DNA from: Roseobacter sp. MED193
GTDB lineage: Bacteria > Pseudomonadota > Alphaproteobacteria > Rhodobacterales > Rhodobacteraceae
DNA length: 64,000 nucleotides
Direction: 5' to 3'
Assembly (NCBI RefSeq): GCF_000152965.1
Contig: NZ_CH902583.1
Span: 1,386,087-1,450,086 of the forward strand
In this document: piece after piece, positions 19,609-27,755 of the stretch
Numbering within the stretch: position 1 is the stretch's first letter
Layout: every line of letters starts with the position of its first letter
Program-made: the position numbers and the translations under genes
The notes under the pieces: model-generated
Seen by the model: the letters and a program-made list of their open reading frames with translations, nothing else
Databases searched by the model: none
What the model was told of the DNA's origin: nothing

Positions 19609-20291
19609 CAGCACAGAGTTCAACACATGAAATGGAGCGGCTGGCTCTGGCACGGCCGCTCTTTGCAGATGACATCGCCCTCGCGTTGGTCAACCCTTTG
19701 GCAGATCCGCCAGCGCCCTTTGCCACGGAGAGCGCCTGCCTGTCGCCGAGTGCCGTTGAAAAGCGCCGCCGTGAATTTGCGGCGGGCCGCGCTGCGGCCC
19801 ATCAGGCAATGGAGCTCTTGGGACTGGATCCTGTCGCCATTCCTGTGGCCAAAAACCGCGCTCCGGTCTGGCCCAACCACCTGGTGGGGTCAATCACCCA
19901 TACCCGCAGCTGCGCCATGGCTGCGGTTGCCCGGAAGGGCGATATACAGGGCCTAGGCATTGACGTCGAAGAGGACAAACCCCTGGCAGACGACCTTTGG
20001 CCCGCGATTTGTTCGGCACAGGAGCAGGCTTGGCTGCGTCAGCAGAGCAATCCGGGGCAGCTGGCCAAACTGGTGTTTTGTGCCAAGGAGGCGGCCTACA
20101 AATGCCAGTTCACAGTCAGCAAAAGATACTATGGGTTTGATGGGATGGAATTAACAATCGACCTTGAGGCCCGCCGGTATTCAGCCCGATTTTGCACCGA
20201 TCAGCCCCCCTTCAATTGTGGCGATCAGATCTCTGGGCGCTTTGCCATAGGTGCTGGCCTGATCGTCGCCACAGCTGAATTGCGGAGCTAA
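19605..20291 (+). CDS. Sfp/EntD-type 4'-phosphopantetheinyl transferase
   Basis: 228 residues. It attaches the phosphopantetheine arm from CoA to the serine of carrier domains, converting the PKS ACP and NRPS PCP to their active holo forms. The two family motifs are present: GIDVE at 118-122 (Mg and CoA binding) and FCAKEAAYK at 158-166. GSITHTRSCAMAAVA near residue 95 is the usual upstream strand. The closest group by eye is the EntD-like branch. ATG overlaps the NRPS stop (ATGA), so the activating enzyme is made together with its substrates. All key residues are intact. Confidence 0.93.
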   Translation: MTAQSSTHEMERLALARPLFADDIALALVNPLADPPAPFATESACLSPSAVEKRRREFAAGRAAAHQAMELLGLDPVAIPVAKNRAPVWPNHLVGSITHTRSCAMAAVARKGDIQGLGIDVEEDKPLADDLWPAICSAQEQAWLRQQSNPGQLAKLVFCAKEAAYKCQFTVSKRYYGFDGMELTIDLEARRYSARFCTDQPPFNCGDQISGRFAIGAGLIVATAELRS

Positions 20292-20294
20292 TCC

Positions 20295-21239
20295 ATGATG
20301 TCACGTCGCGCCCTTTTTGCCTTACCTGCGCTGCTTGCCCTCTGGCCACTGGCCCGCTGGTGGCATCCCAGCCCCCTGCCCGCAGTGCCGGTGTTAACAC
20401 CGCCACAGCACGCCCTGCGTGTGTTTCACCTGGGCCATTCCCTGGTTGGGCCAGATATGCCGCATATGCTGGCGCAGCTGGCCCCACAGGGGCATCGTTT
20501 CAACAGCCAGTTGGGATCCGGCACCAATCTGAAGCAGCATTGGGAACCTGACCTGGCGATCCTGGATTTTGAGACCACCAATCACCCACCTGCCTACCGC
20601 GACGCGCGTGAAGCCATCGGTTCTGGCGATTATAATGCCGTGGTCCTAACAGAAATGGTCGAGCTGCGCGATGCCATCCGCTATTTTGACGGTGCCGCGT
20701 ATTTCCACCGGTGGGCCCAGCTGGCCCGAGATGGCGCGCCGACAACCCGTGTCTATCTCTATGAAACCTGGCATCCCCTTGATGACCCGGCAGGTTGGGA
20801 AACCCGTATCGCCGAGGATCTCGATACCCTCTGGCTGGAGGGGCTTAGCGGTCAAGACAGCCGAGCCGCCCCAGAGCGCCCAGCCTATCTGATCCCGGTG
20901 GGACAGGTTATGGCCGCAGTTGCCCGGGCCGCAGAAGCTGGTGAAATCGAGGGATTGATGGCGCGCGAGGATCTGTTTGCCCAGACCCCTGAGGGAACGC
21001 AGGACACGATACACTTCAATGATTTTGGCGCCTACATTGTCGCCCTGACGCACTATGCAGTTCTGTATCAGCGCTCCCCGGTCGGATTGCCGCACCGGCT
21101 CAACCTCGCGGATGGCAGCGCTGCGAACAGCCTGCTCCCTAACGCAGCGCAGCGGGTGCAACAGATCGTCTGGGACACCGTTCTGGCCCAGCCCCGCACC
21201 GGGCTTGCTGAAGCCGCATCCGCAGGAGAGCCCACATGA
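20295..21239 (+). CDS. SGNH/GDSL-like hydrolase, secreted or membrane-anchored
   Basis: 314 residues. The N-terminus (MMSRRALFALPALLALWPLA) is a signal peptide or uncleaved anchor. RVFHLGHSLVGPDMP near residue 42 resembles GDSL block I with a candidate nucleophile Ser. Near residue 240, QDTIHFNDFGAYIV supplies the Asp-x-x-His of block V. SGNH enzymes remove or transfer acyl groups, for example acetyl groups on polysaccharide. It is 3 bp after the PPTase (GGAG 8 bases before ATG) and overlaps the next gene by 4 bp. That next gene begins with a clearly related domain, so the two arose by duplication. Catalytic activity is likely but not proven; the full SGNH block set is hard to place by eye. 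Confidence 0.6.
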   Translation: MMSRRALFALPALLALWPLARWWHPSPLPAVPVLTPPQHALRVFHLGHSLVGPDMPHMLAQLAPQGHRFNSQLGSGTNLKQHWEPDLAILDFETTNHPPAYRDAREAIGSGDYNAVVLTEMVELRDAIRYFDGAAYFHRWAQLARDGAPTTRVYLYETWHPLDDPAGWETRIAEDLDTLWLEGLSGQDSRAAPERPAYLIPVGQVMAAVARAAEAGEIEGLMAREDLFAQTPEGTQDTIHFNDFGAYIVALTHYAVLYQRSPVGLPHRLNLADGSAANSLLPNAAQRVQQIVWDTVLAQPRTGLAEAASAGEPT

Positions 21240-23770
21240 ATCTCGAGACCCTGGTCACCTCTGTGGTGATGGTAGGGCATTCGCTGTTTGGGCCGGATAA
21301 TCCGCAGATGCTCCAGCAGCTTCTCGCACAACAGCCAACAGCCACAGCGCCGGTACCAGCGCAGGTTCAGGCCCAGATCATCAATGGCGCTCCGCTGAGC
21401 TACAACTGGCAACATGCCGATAGCGCCGAGGGAATCAATGCCCGTCAGCGGCTCACCACGCCGGTGGATGCGGTGATTGTGACCGAGGCAATCCCCCTGG
21501 CCAATCACCTGAAATGGAGCAACAGCGAGGAGGCCGTGACCCAGTTTTATGAGCTGGCCCGTGCCGCCAACCCGGATGTGACGTTCTACCTGCAAGAAAC
21601 CTGGCACAGTCTCAACAGTGGTACCGGTGCCGAGGTGCCCTTTGACGAGGGGGCCGCGACCCCTTGGCGTGACCGGTTGGAACAGGATCTGCCCCGTTGG
21701 CAGGCCTTGGTAGACGGGGTCAACGCGGCCACAGGTGGCTCGGTGCAGCTCTTGCCTGCTGGCCAGGCCATGGCGCGGCTGGATGATGCGATCCGGGCGG
21801 GCACCCTGCCGGGACTGCAGTCGATCTCGCAGGTCTTTTCCGACGATATCCACCCAAATGCGCTGGGGTTTTATTACCTCAGCCTCGTGCAATATGCGGT
21901 TTTGACCGGGCAGGATCCACGGGGGCTGCCCGCACAGCTTCAGGACCCTTGGGGCCAGTCCTATCAAGCCCCTTCGCAGGCCCTGGCGCAGCAACTTCAA
22001 CATCTCGCATGGGCGGCGGCTGGCGGGGTGGAAACCGCATTTGCCGCTCTCCCCGACGACCCCGCCCCGCTGCCGATTGAGCCCGAACTGGCCAGGCTCA
22101 ATGGGCCGATGCCCGAAGATTTGCCTCCCCAGGATCTGGGGCGGAAGTCGCCCAGCCAACAGCCCATCGCAATGAACCTGATGCCCGTCGCCGACTGGAG
22201 CCCGCAGGCCCCCTTTTTGGATCATTTCAAAACTGCGCGCCCCTGGATTGGACATCTGCCCGGTCAGTGGGGCGGTGCCAGCGAGGCCGATCTGGCGCAG
22301 GCGGGCTACCTAGATGAGGCCGGCTGGCCCACCGCTTTACCGCCTGAGCTTGGCTCTATCGGGACCGTCATCCTGACAGATCTGCCAGAAAGCGCCCTTA
22401 GCCTGGCTGGCCGCTACGTGCTACGCTTTGAGGGTCAGGGCATTATCGAAGTGTCCGGACGCGCCCACAATCAGCGCTATGGGGATGGCGAGGTCTCGTT
22501 TGATTTCACCCCCGGCCCCGGACCGGTGGAAATCCGGTTGCAGCGTTTTGGCAAGGCAGGGGATTACCCGCGCAATATCACAGTCGTGAAAGAGGCGCAT
22601 CTGGCCCGGTTTGCCAAGGGAGAGATTTTTAACCCCGATTGGCTTGAGGTTCTGGACGGCTTTGAGGTGCTGCGGTTCATGGATTGGATGAGCACCAATG
22701 ACTCGCCGCTCATTGGCTGGGAAGATCGGCCACAGGTGCGCGATTACAGCTGGGCCCGTAATGGCGTGCCGTTGGAGATAATGCTGGCCCTGGTGAATGA
22801 ACTGGGGAGCGATGCCTGGTTCAACATGCCCCATCGCGCGGATGACAGCTATATCCGCAACTTTGCCCGCGCCGTTAAGGCGGGTCTGGATTTTGATCTG
22901 AAGACCTATGTGGAATACTCCAACGAGGTCTGGAACTGGCAGTTTGAACAAGCGGCCTGGGCCGATGCCCAGGCCCAGGCCCGCTGGGGCGGGCAGGATT
23001 TATGGATGCAGTATTACGGTGGCCGCGCCGCTGAGGTCTCGCAGATCTGGAGCGACGTCTTCGGCGCGGCATCCAGCTCCCGCTTGGTGCGGGTGCTGTC
23101 CACCCAGACGGGATGGTTGGGACTAGAAGAACAGATCCTGGCTGCGCCGCTCTGGGTCGCGGAGGCCCCTGACCGCGAAGCTCCCGCCAGCTATTTTGAT
23201 GCCTATGCTGTCACGGGTTATTTTGGCGGCATCCTTGGCCTTCAGGAGCGCGCTCCCATTTTGCGGGCCTGGATCGCAGACAGTCAGCAACACGCCAGAG
23301 ATGCAGCCACCGCCCAGGGGCTGAGCGGCGCCGAGGCCGCGCGCTTTGTTGCAGAACATCAGTATGATGTCGCCAGTGTGCAAGCGGCAGCCGAGCTCAC
23401 CGATGGGCTGGTCACTGGCGACAGCACGGATACGCTCAGCGATCTACTGGGCCGGGTTTTACCCTATCACAGCGGAGTGGCAGATCAGCATGGGCTGGAT
23501 CTGATCATGTATGAGGGCGGCAGCCATGTGGTGGGTATTGGCCCCATGGTCGAAGATCCCCTGCTCACAGGCTTCTTCACCCATTTCAATTATACGCCCG
23601 AGATGGGCGCACTCTACGCAATGTTACTCCGCGGCTGGCAAGACATGGGCGGTAGCCTGTTTGGTGCCTATGCGGATGTGGCGGTTCCTGGCAAATGGGG
23701 CAGTTGGGGCGCCCTGCGCCACCTCAGCGATGACAACCCCCGCTGGGCCGCTTTGGAAGCTGTGAAATGA
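21236..23770 (+). CDS. SGNH-like domain fused to a clan GH-A-like glycosidase domain
   Basis: 844 residues, two parts. Residues 1-245 parallel the preceding gene: VVMVGHSLFGPDNPQML at the start, LQETWHSL in the middle, SDDIHPNALGFYYLS near 200. From about 320 the sequence resembles secreted cellulose-binding or arabinofuranosidase-like proteins of Proteobacteria. DWMSTNDSPLIGW precedes VEYSNEVWNWQF (Glu near 563, the Asn-Glu acid/base signature of clan GH-A), and LIMYEGGSHVVG (Glu near 760) could be the nucleophile. The fusion would combine deacylation and cleavage of a polysaccharide. No signal peptide is obvious at the N-terminus, which is odd for such enzymes. It overlaps both neighbours by 4 bp. 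Substrate unknown. Confidence 0.62.
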   Translation: MNLETLVTSVVMVGHSLFGPDNPQMLQQLLAQQPTATAPVPAQVQAQIINGAPLSYNWQHADSAEGINARQRLTTPVDAVIVTEAIPLANHLKWSNSEEAVTQFYELARAANPDVTFYLQETWHSLNSGTGAEVPFDEGAATPWRDRLEQDLPRWQALVDGVNAATGGSVQLLPAGQAMARLDDAIRAGTLPGLQSISQVFSDDIHPNALGFYYLSLVQYAVLTGQDPRGLPAQLQDPWGQSYQAPSQALAQQLQHLAWAAAGGVETAFAALPDDPAPLPIEPELARLNGPMPEDLPPQDLGRKSPSQQPIAMNLMPVADWSPQAPFLDHFKTARPWIGHLPGQWGGASEADLAQAGYLDEAGWPTALPPELGSIGTVILTDLPESALSLAGRYVLRFEGQGIIEVSGRAHNQRYGDGEVSFDFTPGPGPVEIRLQRFGKAGDYPRNITVVKEAHLARFAKGEIFNPDWLEVLDGFEVLRFMDWMSTNDSPLIGWEDRPQVRDYSWARNGVPLEIMLALVNELGSDAWFNMPHRADDSYIRNFARAVKAGLDFDLKTYVEYSNEVWNWQFEQAAWADAQAQARWGGQDLWMQYYGGRAAEVSQIWSDVFGAASSSRLVRVLSTQTGWLGLEEQILAAPLWVAEAPDREAPASYFDAYAVTGYFGGILGLQERAPILRAWIADSQQHARDAATAQGLSGAEAARFVAEHQYDVASVQAAAELTDGLVTGDSTDTLSDLLGRVLPYHSGVADQHGLDLIMYEGGSHVVGIGPMVEDPLLTGFFTHFNYTPEMGALYAMLLRGWQDMGGSLFGAYADVAVPGKWGSWGALRHLSDDNPRWAALEAVK

Positions 23771-24630
23771 CCCCCTCTGAACAGAGCCCCGATCAGACCG
23801 CGCCACAGGTCAGCGTTTTGATCCCGGCCCATAACGAAGCCGACTACATCGCGGCCTGCCTCGCCTCCCTGTTTGCCTGCACCCTGCCCGATGGTCTGCA
23901 GGGAGAAGTCATTGTCCTGGCCAATGGCTGCACGGATGCGACGGCCTATATCGCTGCCGCCCAAAAGCCGAGGCCGCCGTGGCAGCTAAAAGTCCTGGAC
24001 CTGCCCGAGGGCAACAAGCTCAAAGCCCTAACCGCAGGGGACGCCGTGGCCCGCGGCAATGTGCTGATCTATCTGGACGCTGATGTCACGGTGGAGCCTG
24101 CGTTGATCGGCCAGATCACCGAGACGCTTTTCAATGCGCCCCCCCGCTACGCCAGCGGCACACCACAACTGACGCCAGCGCAAAGCGCATTGACCCGCGC
24201 CTATGGCCGGTTTTGGATGCGGCTCCCCTTTGTCCAGAATGGCACGCCCGGTTTTGGCCTCTTCGCAATGAACCGCGCAGGACGGGCCCGCTGGCAGCAC
24301 TGGCCTGATATCATTGCAGACGATACCTTTGCCCGGCTCTCATTCGCGCCGAATGAACGGATCAAACTGCCCAGCCATTACCATTGGCCCATGGTCGAGG
24401 GATTTCGCAATCTCACGCGCGTGAGGCGACGTCAGAATGCAGGTGTGGCAGAGCTGAGCGAGACCTACCCCGCGCTTATGGCCAATGATGACAAGCAAAA
24501 GCTGCCCCTTAGGCACCTCTTGCGTCTGCTGTGCTCAGATCCGGTGGGTTTTGCGGCCTATGCGCTAGTATCTGCCGCTGTGAAATCACCCCTATTTCGC
24601 AGCCAACAGCGCTGGACGCGCGGTCGCTAA
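23767..24630 (+). CDS. Glycosyltransferase family 2
   Basis: 287 residues. VSVLIPAHNEADYIAACLASL opens the GT-A domain; VIVLANGCTDAT and LIYLDADVTVEP near residue 100 give the Asp-x-Asp metal site. Later, GFGLFAMNRAGRARW and IIADDTFARLSF match the acceptor-side half of dolichol-phosphate-mannose or ExoA-like family 2 enzymes. It is the last gene of the overlapping run started by the PKS (ATGA overlap with the preceding gene). It is followed by a convergent 195-bp gap containing an interspersed repeat. Specificity is unknown. Confidence 0.83.
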   Translation: MTPSEQSPDQTAPQVSVLIPAHNEADYIAACLASLFACTLPDGLQGEVIVLANGCTDATAYIAAAQKPRPPWQLKVLDLPEGNKLKALTAGDAVARGNVLIYLDADVTVEPALIGQITETLFNAPPRYASGTPQLTPAQSALTRAYGRFWMRLPFVQNGTPGFGLFAMNRAGRARWQHWPDIIADDTFARLSFAPNERIKLPSHYHWPMVEGFRNLTRVRRRQNAGVAELSETYPALMANDDKQKLPLRHLLRLLCSDPVGFAAYALVSAAVKSPLFRSQQRWTRGR

Positions 24631-24690
24631 ACCCGCTTTCCGCGCCTAACCGCTCCAAAATACCCCCAACCCTGGGCAAGCGCACCCCGC

Positions 24691-24767
24691 CGCGCGCCAG
24701 CGTGGCGCCGGGCCCAAGGGATTTGGTGGTTTCGCCAGAAACACCCAAAGCGCGCGGGAGCCGCCCC
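24691..24767. repeat. Interspersed palindromic repeat, copy 1
   Basis: The convergent gap 24631-24825 carries GCGCGCCAGCGT, then GGCGCCGGGCCCAAGGG (24704-24720), an imperfect hairpin (TTTGGTGGTTT 24722-24732 with AAACACCCAAA 24739-24749), then GCGCGCGGGAGCCGCCCC (24750-24767). The same order of blocks recurs, in the same orientation, at 31824-31916 with a different central hairpin. This looks like a REP-type chromosomal repeat; it may also help end transcription from both sides. Genome-wide copy number cannot be seen here. Confidence 0.5.
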
Positions 24768-24825
24768 TTCCCTAAAAACCACCATCTCACCAAGGCGATC
24801 CAGAGGGGCCTGCCCGTCGGGAAAT

Positions 24826-26049
24826 CTAGTCTGTTTGGTTTTCACCCTTGCAGGCTGCCCGAAACAGATCTGCTAGCTTCCGCGCCTCAATATCACTGTC
24901 GTGACGCTGAAGCACCCGTTGCCGCGCGGCCAGGCCCATCTGCGTCAAACGATCCGGTGAAACCTGCGCCAAATCGCCAATGGCCTGCGCCAAAATGTCT
25001 GGCTCGCCAGCAGGCACCAGCCAACCGGTCTCCCCGGGCAGAACCAGTTCTGGCGTGCCGGCAATATAGGTCGCCAGAACCGGGCGCGCTGCGGCCATAG
25101 CCTCCATCACCACCATGGGCAGGCCCTCGGCAAAGGAAGGCATCACCAATGCATGGACGCCAGCCAGTTCTGCCCGCACCTCGGCCTCTGACAACCATCC
25201 TGTGAGGGTAATATTGTCCTGCAAGCCAGCGGTGGCAATGGCCGCCTCCAGATCCGCGCGCATCTCGCCATCTCCGATCAAAACCAGATGCACCTGCGGA
25301 TGGGAATGCATTACCTTGGCCATAGCACGCACCAAGACCATCTGGCCCTTTTGCTCCACAAAGCGACCAATCGCCGCCAGTCGCAACGGCCCATCTGGCA
25401 AAGGCGCCGGGTTTTCAAACTTTGCCGGTTCAATGCCACAATGCACCACTTGCAGCCGGTCCCAGACCCCAAAGTCAGCCCAGCGGCTCAATTGACTTTT
25501 TCCAAAGCTACTGATGGCCACGGCAAAACGCGCCTGGTTGATCTTTTCTCCCAAAGAGAGTGCCACCGGAGCATCAAACTCTTCCGGGCCATGGGTGGTG
25601 AAACTGTACCCCGGCCCGCCCAGCGCCTGCGCCAAGAGCGCCACGGCCGTGGCATTGGTGCCAAAATGCGCGTGCATATGGTCTACGCCCTCGGCCTGGC
25701 AGCGTGCCCCGACATAACAGGCCTCCGCCAGATAGATAAGATGCCGTGCCACCCCAGCCTGCGAAAGCCGCCCCAGCCGAATGGCCAGCCTCAAGGCGCG
25801 TAAAAAAACCCCCGGCCCCACCAAGACCTGCCGCAGCAGCGACAAAAGCAAGGACATCATTCCGGCCTGCAAAACATAGTGTGTCTTGGCCGCCTCGGCT
25901 TGATCCCCGGGATCCACCAAAGGCGCAGAGCCAGGCCGCATTGCCAGCCGCAATACGATGATCCCCTGACGCTCCAGTGCCTGGATCTCACGGCGGATAA
26001 AACTATGCGAGGGTTGCGGGTAACTGTTCAGGACGTAAGCAATTTTCAA
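24826..26049 (-). CDS. Glycosyltransferase family 4 (WcaL/colanic-acid type)
   Basis: 407 residues, GT-B fold. KIAYVLNSYPQPSHSFIRRE is the N-terminal signature of WcaL-like enzymes. HMHAHFGTNATAVA and FTTHGPEEFD lie in the N-terminal lobe, then RLAAIGRFVEQKG and LVLIGDGEMRADLE begin the donor-binding lobe. VMPSFAEGLPMVVMEAMAA near residue 305 is the conserved E-x7-E motif contacting the nucleotide sugar. It is transcribed divergently from the Wzx-like gene across a 262-bp region holding a 12-bp inverted repeat. It probably adds a sugar to the growing repeat unit on the cytoplasmic face of the membrane. Confidence 0.88.
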   Translation of the reverse strand: MKIAYVLNSYPQPSHSFIRREIQALERQGIIVLRLAMRPGSAPLVDPGDQAEAAKTHYVLQAGMMSLLLSLLRQVLVGPGVFLRALRLAIRLGRLSQAGVARHLIYLAEACYVGARCQAEGVDHMHAHFGTNATAVALLAQALGGPGYSFTTHGPEEFDAPVALSLGEKINQARFAVAISSFGKSQLSRWADFGVWDRLQVVHCGIEPAKFENPAPLPDGPLRLAAIGRFVEQKGQMVLVRAMAKVMHSHPQVHLVLIGDGEMRADLEAAIATAGLQDNITLTGWLSEAEVRAELAGVHALVMPSFAEGLPMVVMEAMAAARPVLATYIAGTPELVLPGETGWLVPAGEPDILAQAIGDLAQVSPDRLTQMGLAARQRVLQRHDSDIEARKLADLFRAACKGENQTD

Positions 26050-26167
26050 AGGCCTAAACTCCTGTCAGCCCGCGTTTATGCGCCAAGGGTATCGCCTCTG
26101 CCCCGACTTGCCTAGGGGGCGAAGCCGCATGTTTTCAAAACCTTCTCAATGGTCCAGTTCCCCGCAG

Positions 26168-26226
26168 ATTGTCTGCACCAGGCCCGGCAAACCGCCCCCG
26201 CAGCGCCCCACAGGGGTGCAGACAAT
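26168..26226. promoter_or_regulatory. 12-bp inverted repeat in the GT4/Wzx divergent promoter region
   Basis: ATTGTCTGCACC (26168-26179) and GGTGCAGACAAT (26215-26226) are exact reverse complements separated by 35 bases, midway between divergent start codons at 26049 and 26312. The right arm abuts TTGACG (26226-26231), a possible -35 element for the rightward gene. Two half-sites of a regulator that loops or binds as two dimers, or a transcribed stem, are both possible. Confidence 0.45.
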
Positions 26227-26311
26227 TGACGCCCCTGCAACCGCTGCCTAGCCTAGGCCAACACACTGCTGATTTGCGGGCCAAAACAGCAAAACAGCAA
26301 CCGGAGATCAC

Positions 26312-27679
26312 ATGAAACAGCTGACCCGTCATTTTGCTGGCCAGGGATTGATGGCCCGGGTTTTACGCTCGGCCTCCTGGATGATGATCGGCTATGGCGG
26401 CAGCCAGGCCCTGCGGCTCGCGGCCAATCTGGTCTTGGCCCGACTGCTCTTTCCCGAAGCCTTTGGCCTGATGGCGCTGGTCACCGTCGTCACCGTAGGG
26501 CTATCGCTGTTTTCAGACGTTGGCATCGGCCCCTCCATTGCGCAAAACAGCCGCGGCGATGACCCGGATTTTCTCAATACCGCCTGGAGCATTCAGGTGC
26601 TGCGTGGGTTCGGTCTTTGGGCCTTTACCCTCGTCTTGGCCTGGCCAATGGCTTGGTTCTATGCCGCACCGGAATTGCTTTATTACCTTCCCATCGCAGG
26701 GATTGGCCTAGCCATTGCCGGCTTCAACCCCACCCGGATTGAGACCGCCCACCGCCATCTGCTGGTGGGGCGCGTGACCCTACTGGATCTGGCCGCGCAG
26801 CTGATTGGCGTGGGCTCCATGGTCCTATTGGCCTGGCTCAGCGGCTCTGTGATTGCGCTGGTTCTGGGGGGGGTCATTCAGGCCGCCGCCAAACTGATGC
26901 TGACCCATTTTGGCCTGCCCGGCCTGCGCAACCAATTCCGCTGGCAGCAATCTTCGGTGAAAGAGCTGGTGCGGTTTGGCAAGTGGATCTTTCTATCCAC
27001 CGCCTTTTGGTTTTTGACCTCACAGGGCGATCGCGCCATTTTGGGAAAATTTGTCTCGCTCGAGGTATTGGGCATCTACAACATCGGCTTTTTCCTCGCC
27101 AGTTTTCCAATGCTCCTGGGCCATGCGGTCAATCAACGTTTGATGATTCCGGTCTATCGAGACACACCCGTCGCTGCGAATCCGGCCAATCGGCGCAAGC
27201 AACAGTTGCTGCGGTTCGGACTTACCACTGCGGTCCTGTCGATGCTGCTGTTGATGGCCTGGATAGGCCCTTGGCTTGTCGATCTTCTCTATGATGTACG
27301 ATATGTGCAGGCTGGCGCGATGATCGTGATGATCTCCCTGGCGCTGGTGCCTGCGGTGATCACCATGACCTATGATCAGGCTGCTTTGGCCGCGGGTGAC
27401 AGCCGATCATTCTTTGTCTTTACCGCCTGTCGGGCCCTGTTGCAGACAAGCTTGTTTTTGCTAGCCACTATGTGGTTCGGCCTGCCTGGCGGTATTATCG
27501 CCATGGGACTGTCAATGCTGGCCGCCTATCCGATCCTGATCTGGTTGGCGGTAAAGCACCAGGCCTGGGATCCACTGCATGATCTGGCCTTTGCCATAGT
27601 CGCTGCGCTGGTCGGCGCCGGAGCAGTCTACTGGCATCTGGACCGGATCATCACCATGATCACCCCCCTGTCAGGCTAG
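26312..27679 (+). CDS. Wzx/ExoT-like polysaccharide flippase
   Basis: 455 residues with about 12-14 hydrophobic helices, the usual layout of MATE/MVF-superfamily lipid-linked oligosaccharide flippases. The N-terminus has the family pattern SWMMIGYGGSQALRLAANLV, then LVLARLLFPEAFGLMALV and FSDVGIGPSIAQ. STAFWFLTSQGDRAILGKFV in the middle matches the second half of Wzx/ExoT proteins. It moves undecaprenyl-PP-linked repeat units to the periplasmic face for polymerisation by the Wzy-like protein. The start is ATG with GGAG 6-7 bases upstream. Tail-to-tail with the Wzz-like gene. Confidence 0.88.
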   Translation: MKQLTRHFAGQGLMARVLRSASWMMIGYGGSQALRLAANLVLARLLFPEAFGLMALVTVVTVGLSLFSDVGIGPSIAQNSRGDDPDFLNTAWSIQVLRGFGLWAFTLVLAWPMAWFYAAPELLYYLPIAGIGLAIAGFNPTRIETAHRHLLVGRVTLLDLAAQLIGVGSMVLLAWLSGSVIALVLGGVIQAAAKLMLTHFGLPGLRNQFRWQQSSVKELVRFGKWIFLSTAFWFLTSQGDRAILGKFVSLEVLGIYNIGFFLASFPMLLGHAVNQRLMIPVYRDTPVAANPANRRKQQLLRFGLTTAVLSMLLLMAWIGPWLVDLLYDVRYVQAGAMIVMISLALVPAVITMTYDQAALAAGDSRSFFVFTACRALLQTSLFLLATMWFGLPGGIIAMGLSMLAAYPILIWLAVKHQAWDPLHDLAFAIVAALVGAGAVYWHLDRIITMITPLSG

Positions 27680-27755
27680 CTAAATAGACCGCCCCAAATG
27701 CGCGAGCCGGGCTGTCAGCAGGGCTATTCAGCGGGTCTGCCTCCTGATCATCTCG

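Noticed and set aside
24531-25100. 189-codon plus-strand frame crossing the end of a glycosyltransferase and the convergent gap
   Set aside because: It overlaps two recognised genes in wrong frames and the repeat element; composition is Pro/Ala/Ser.
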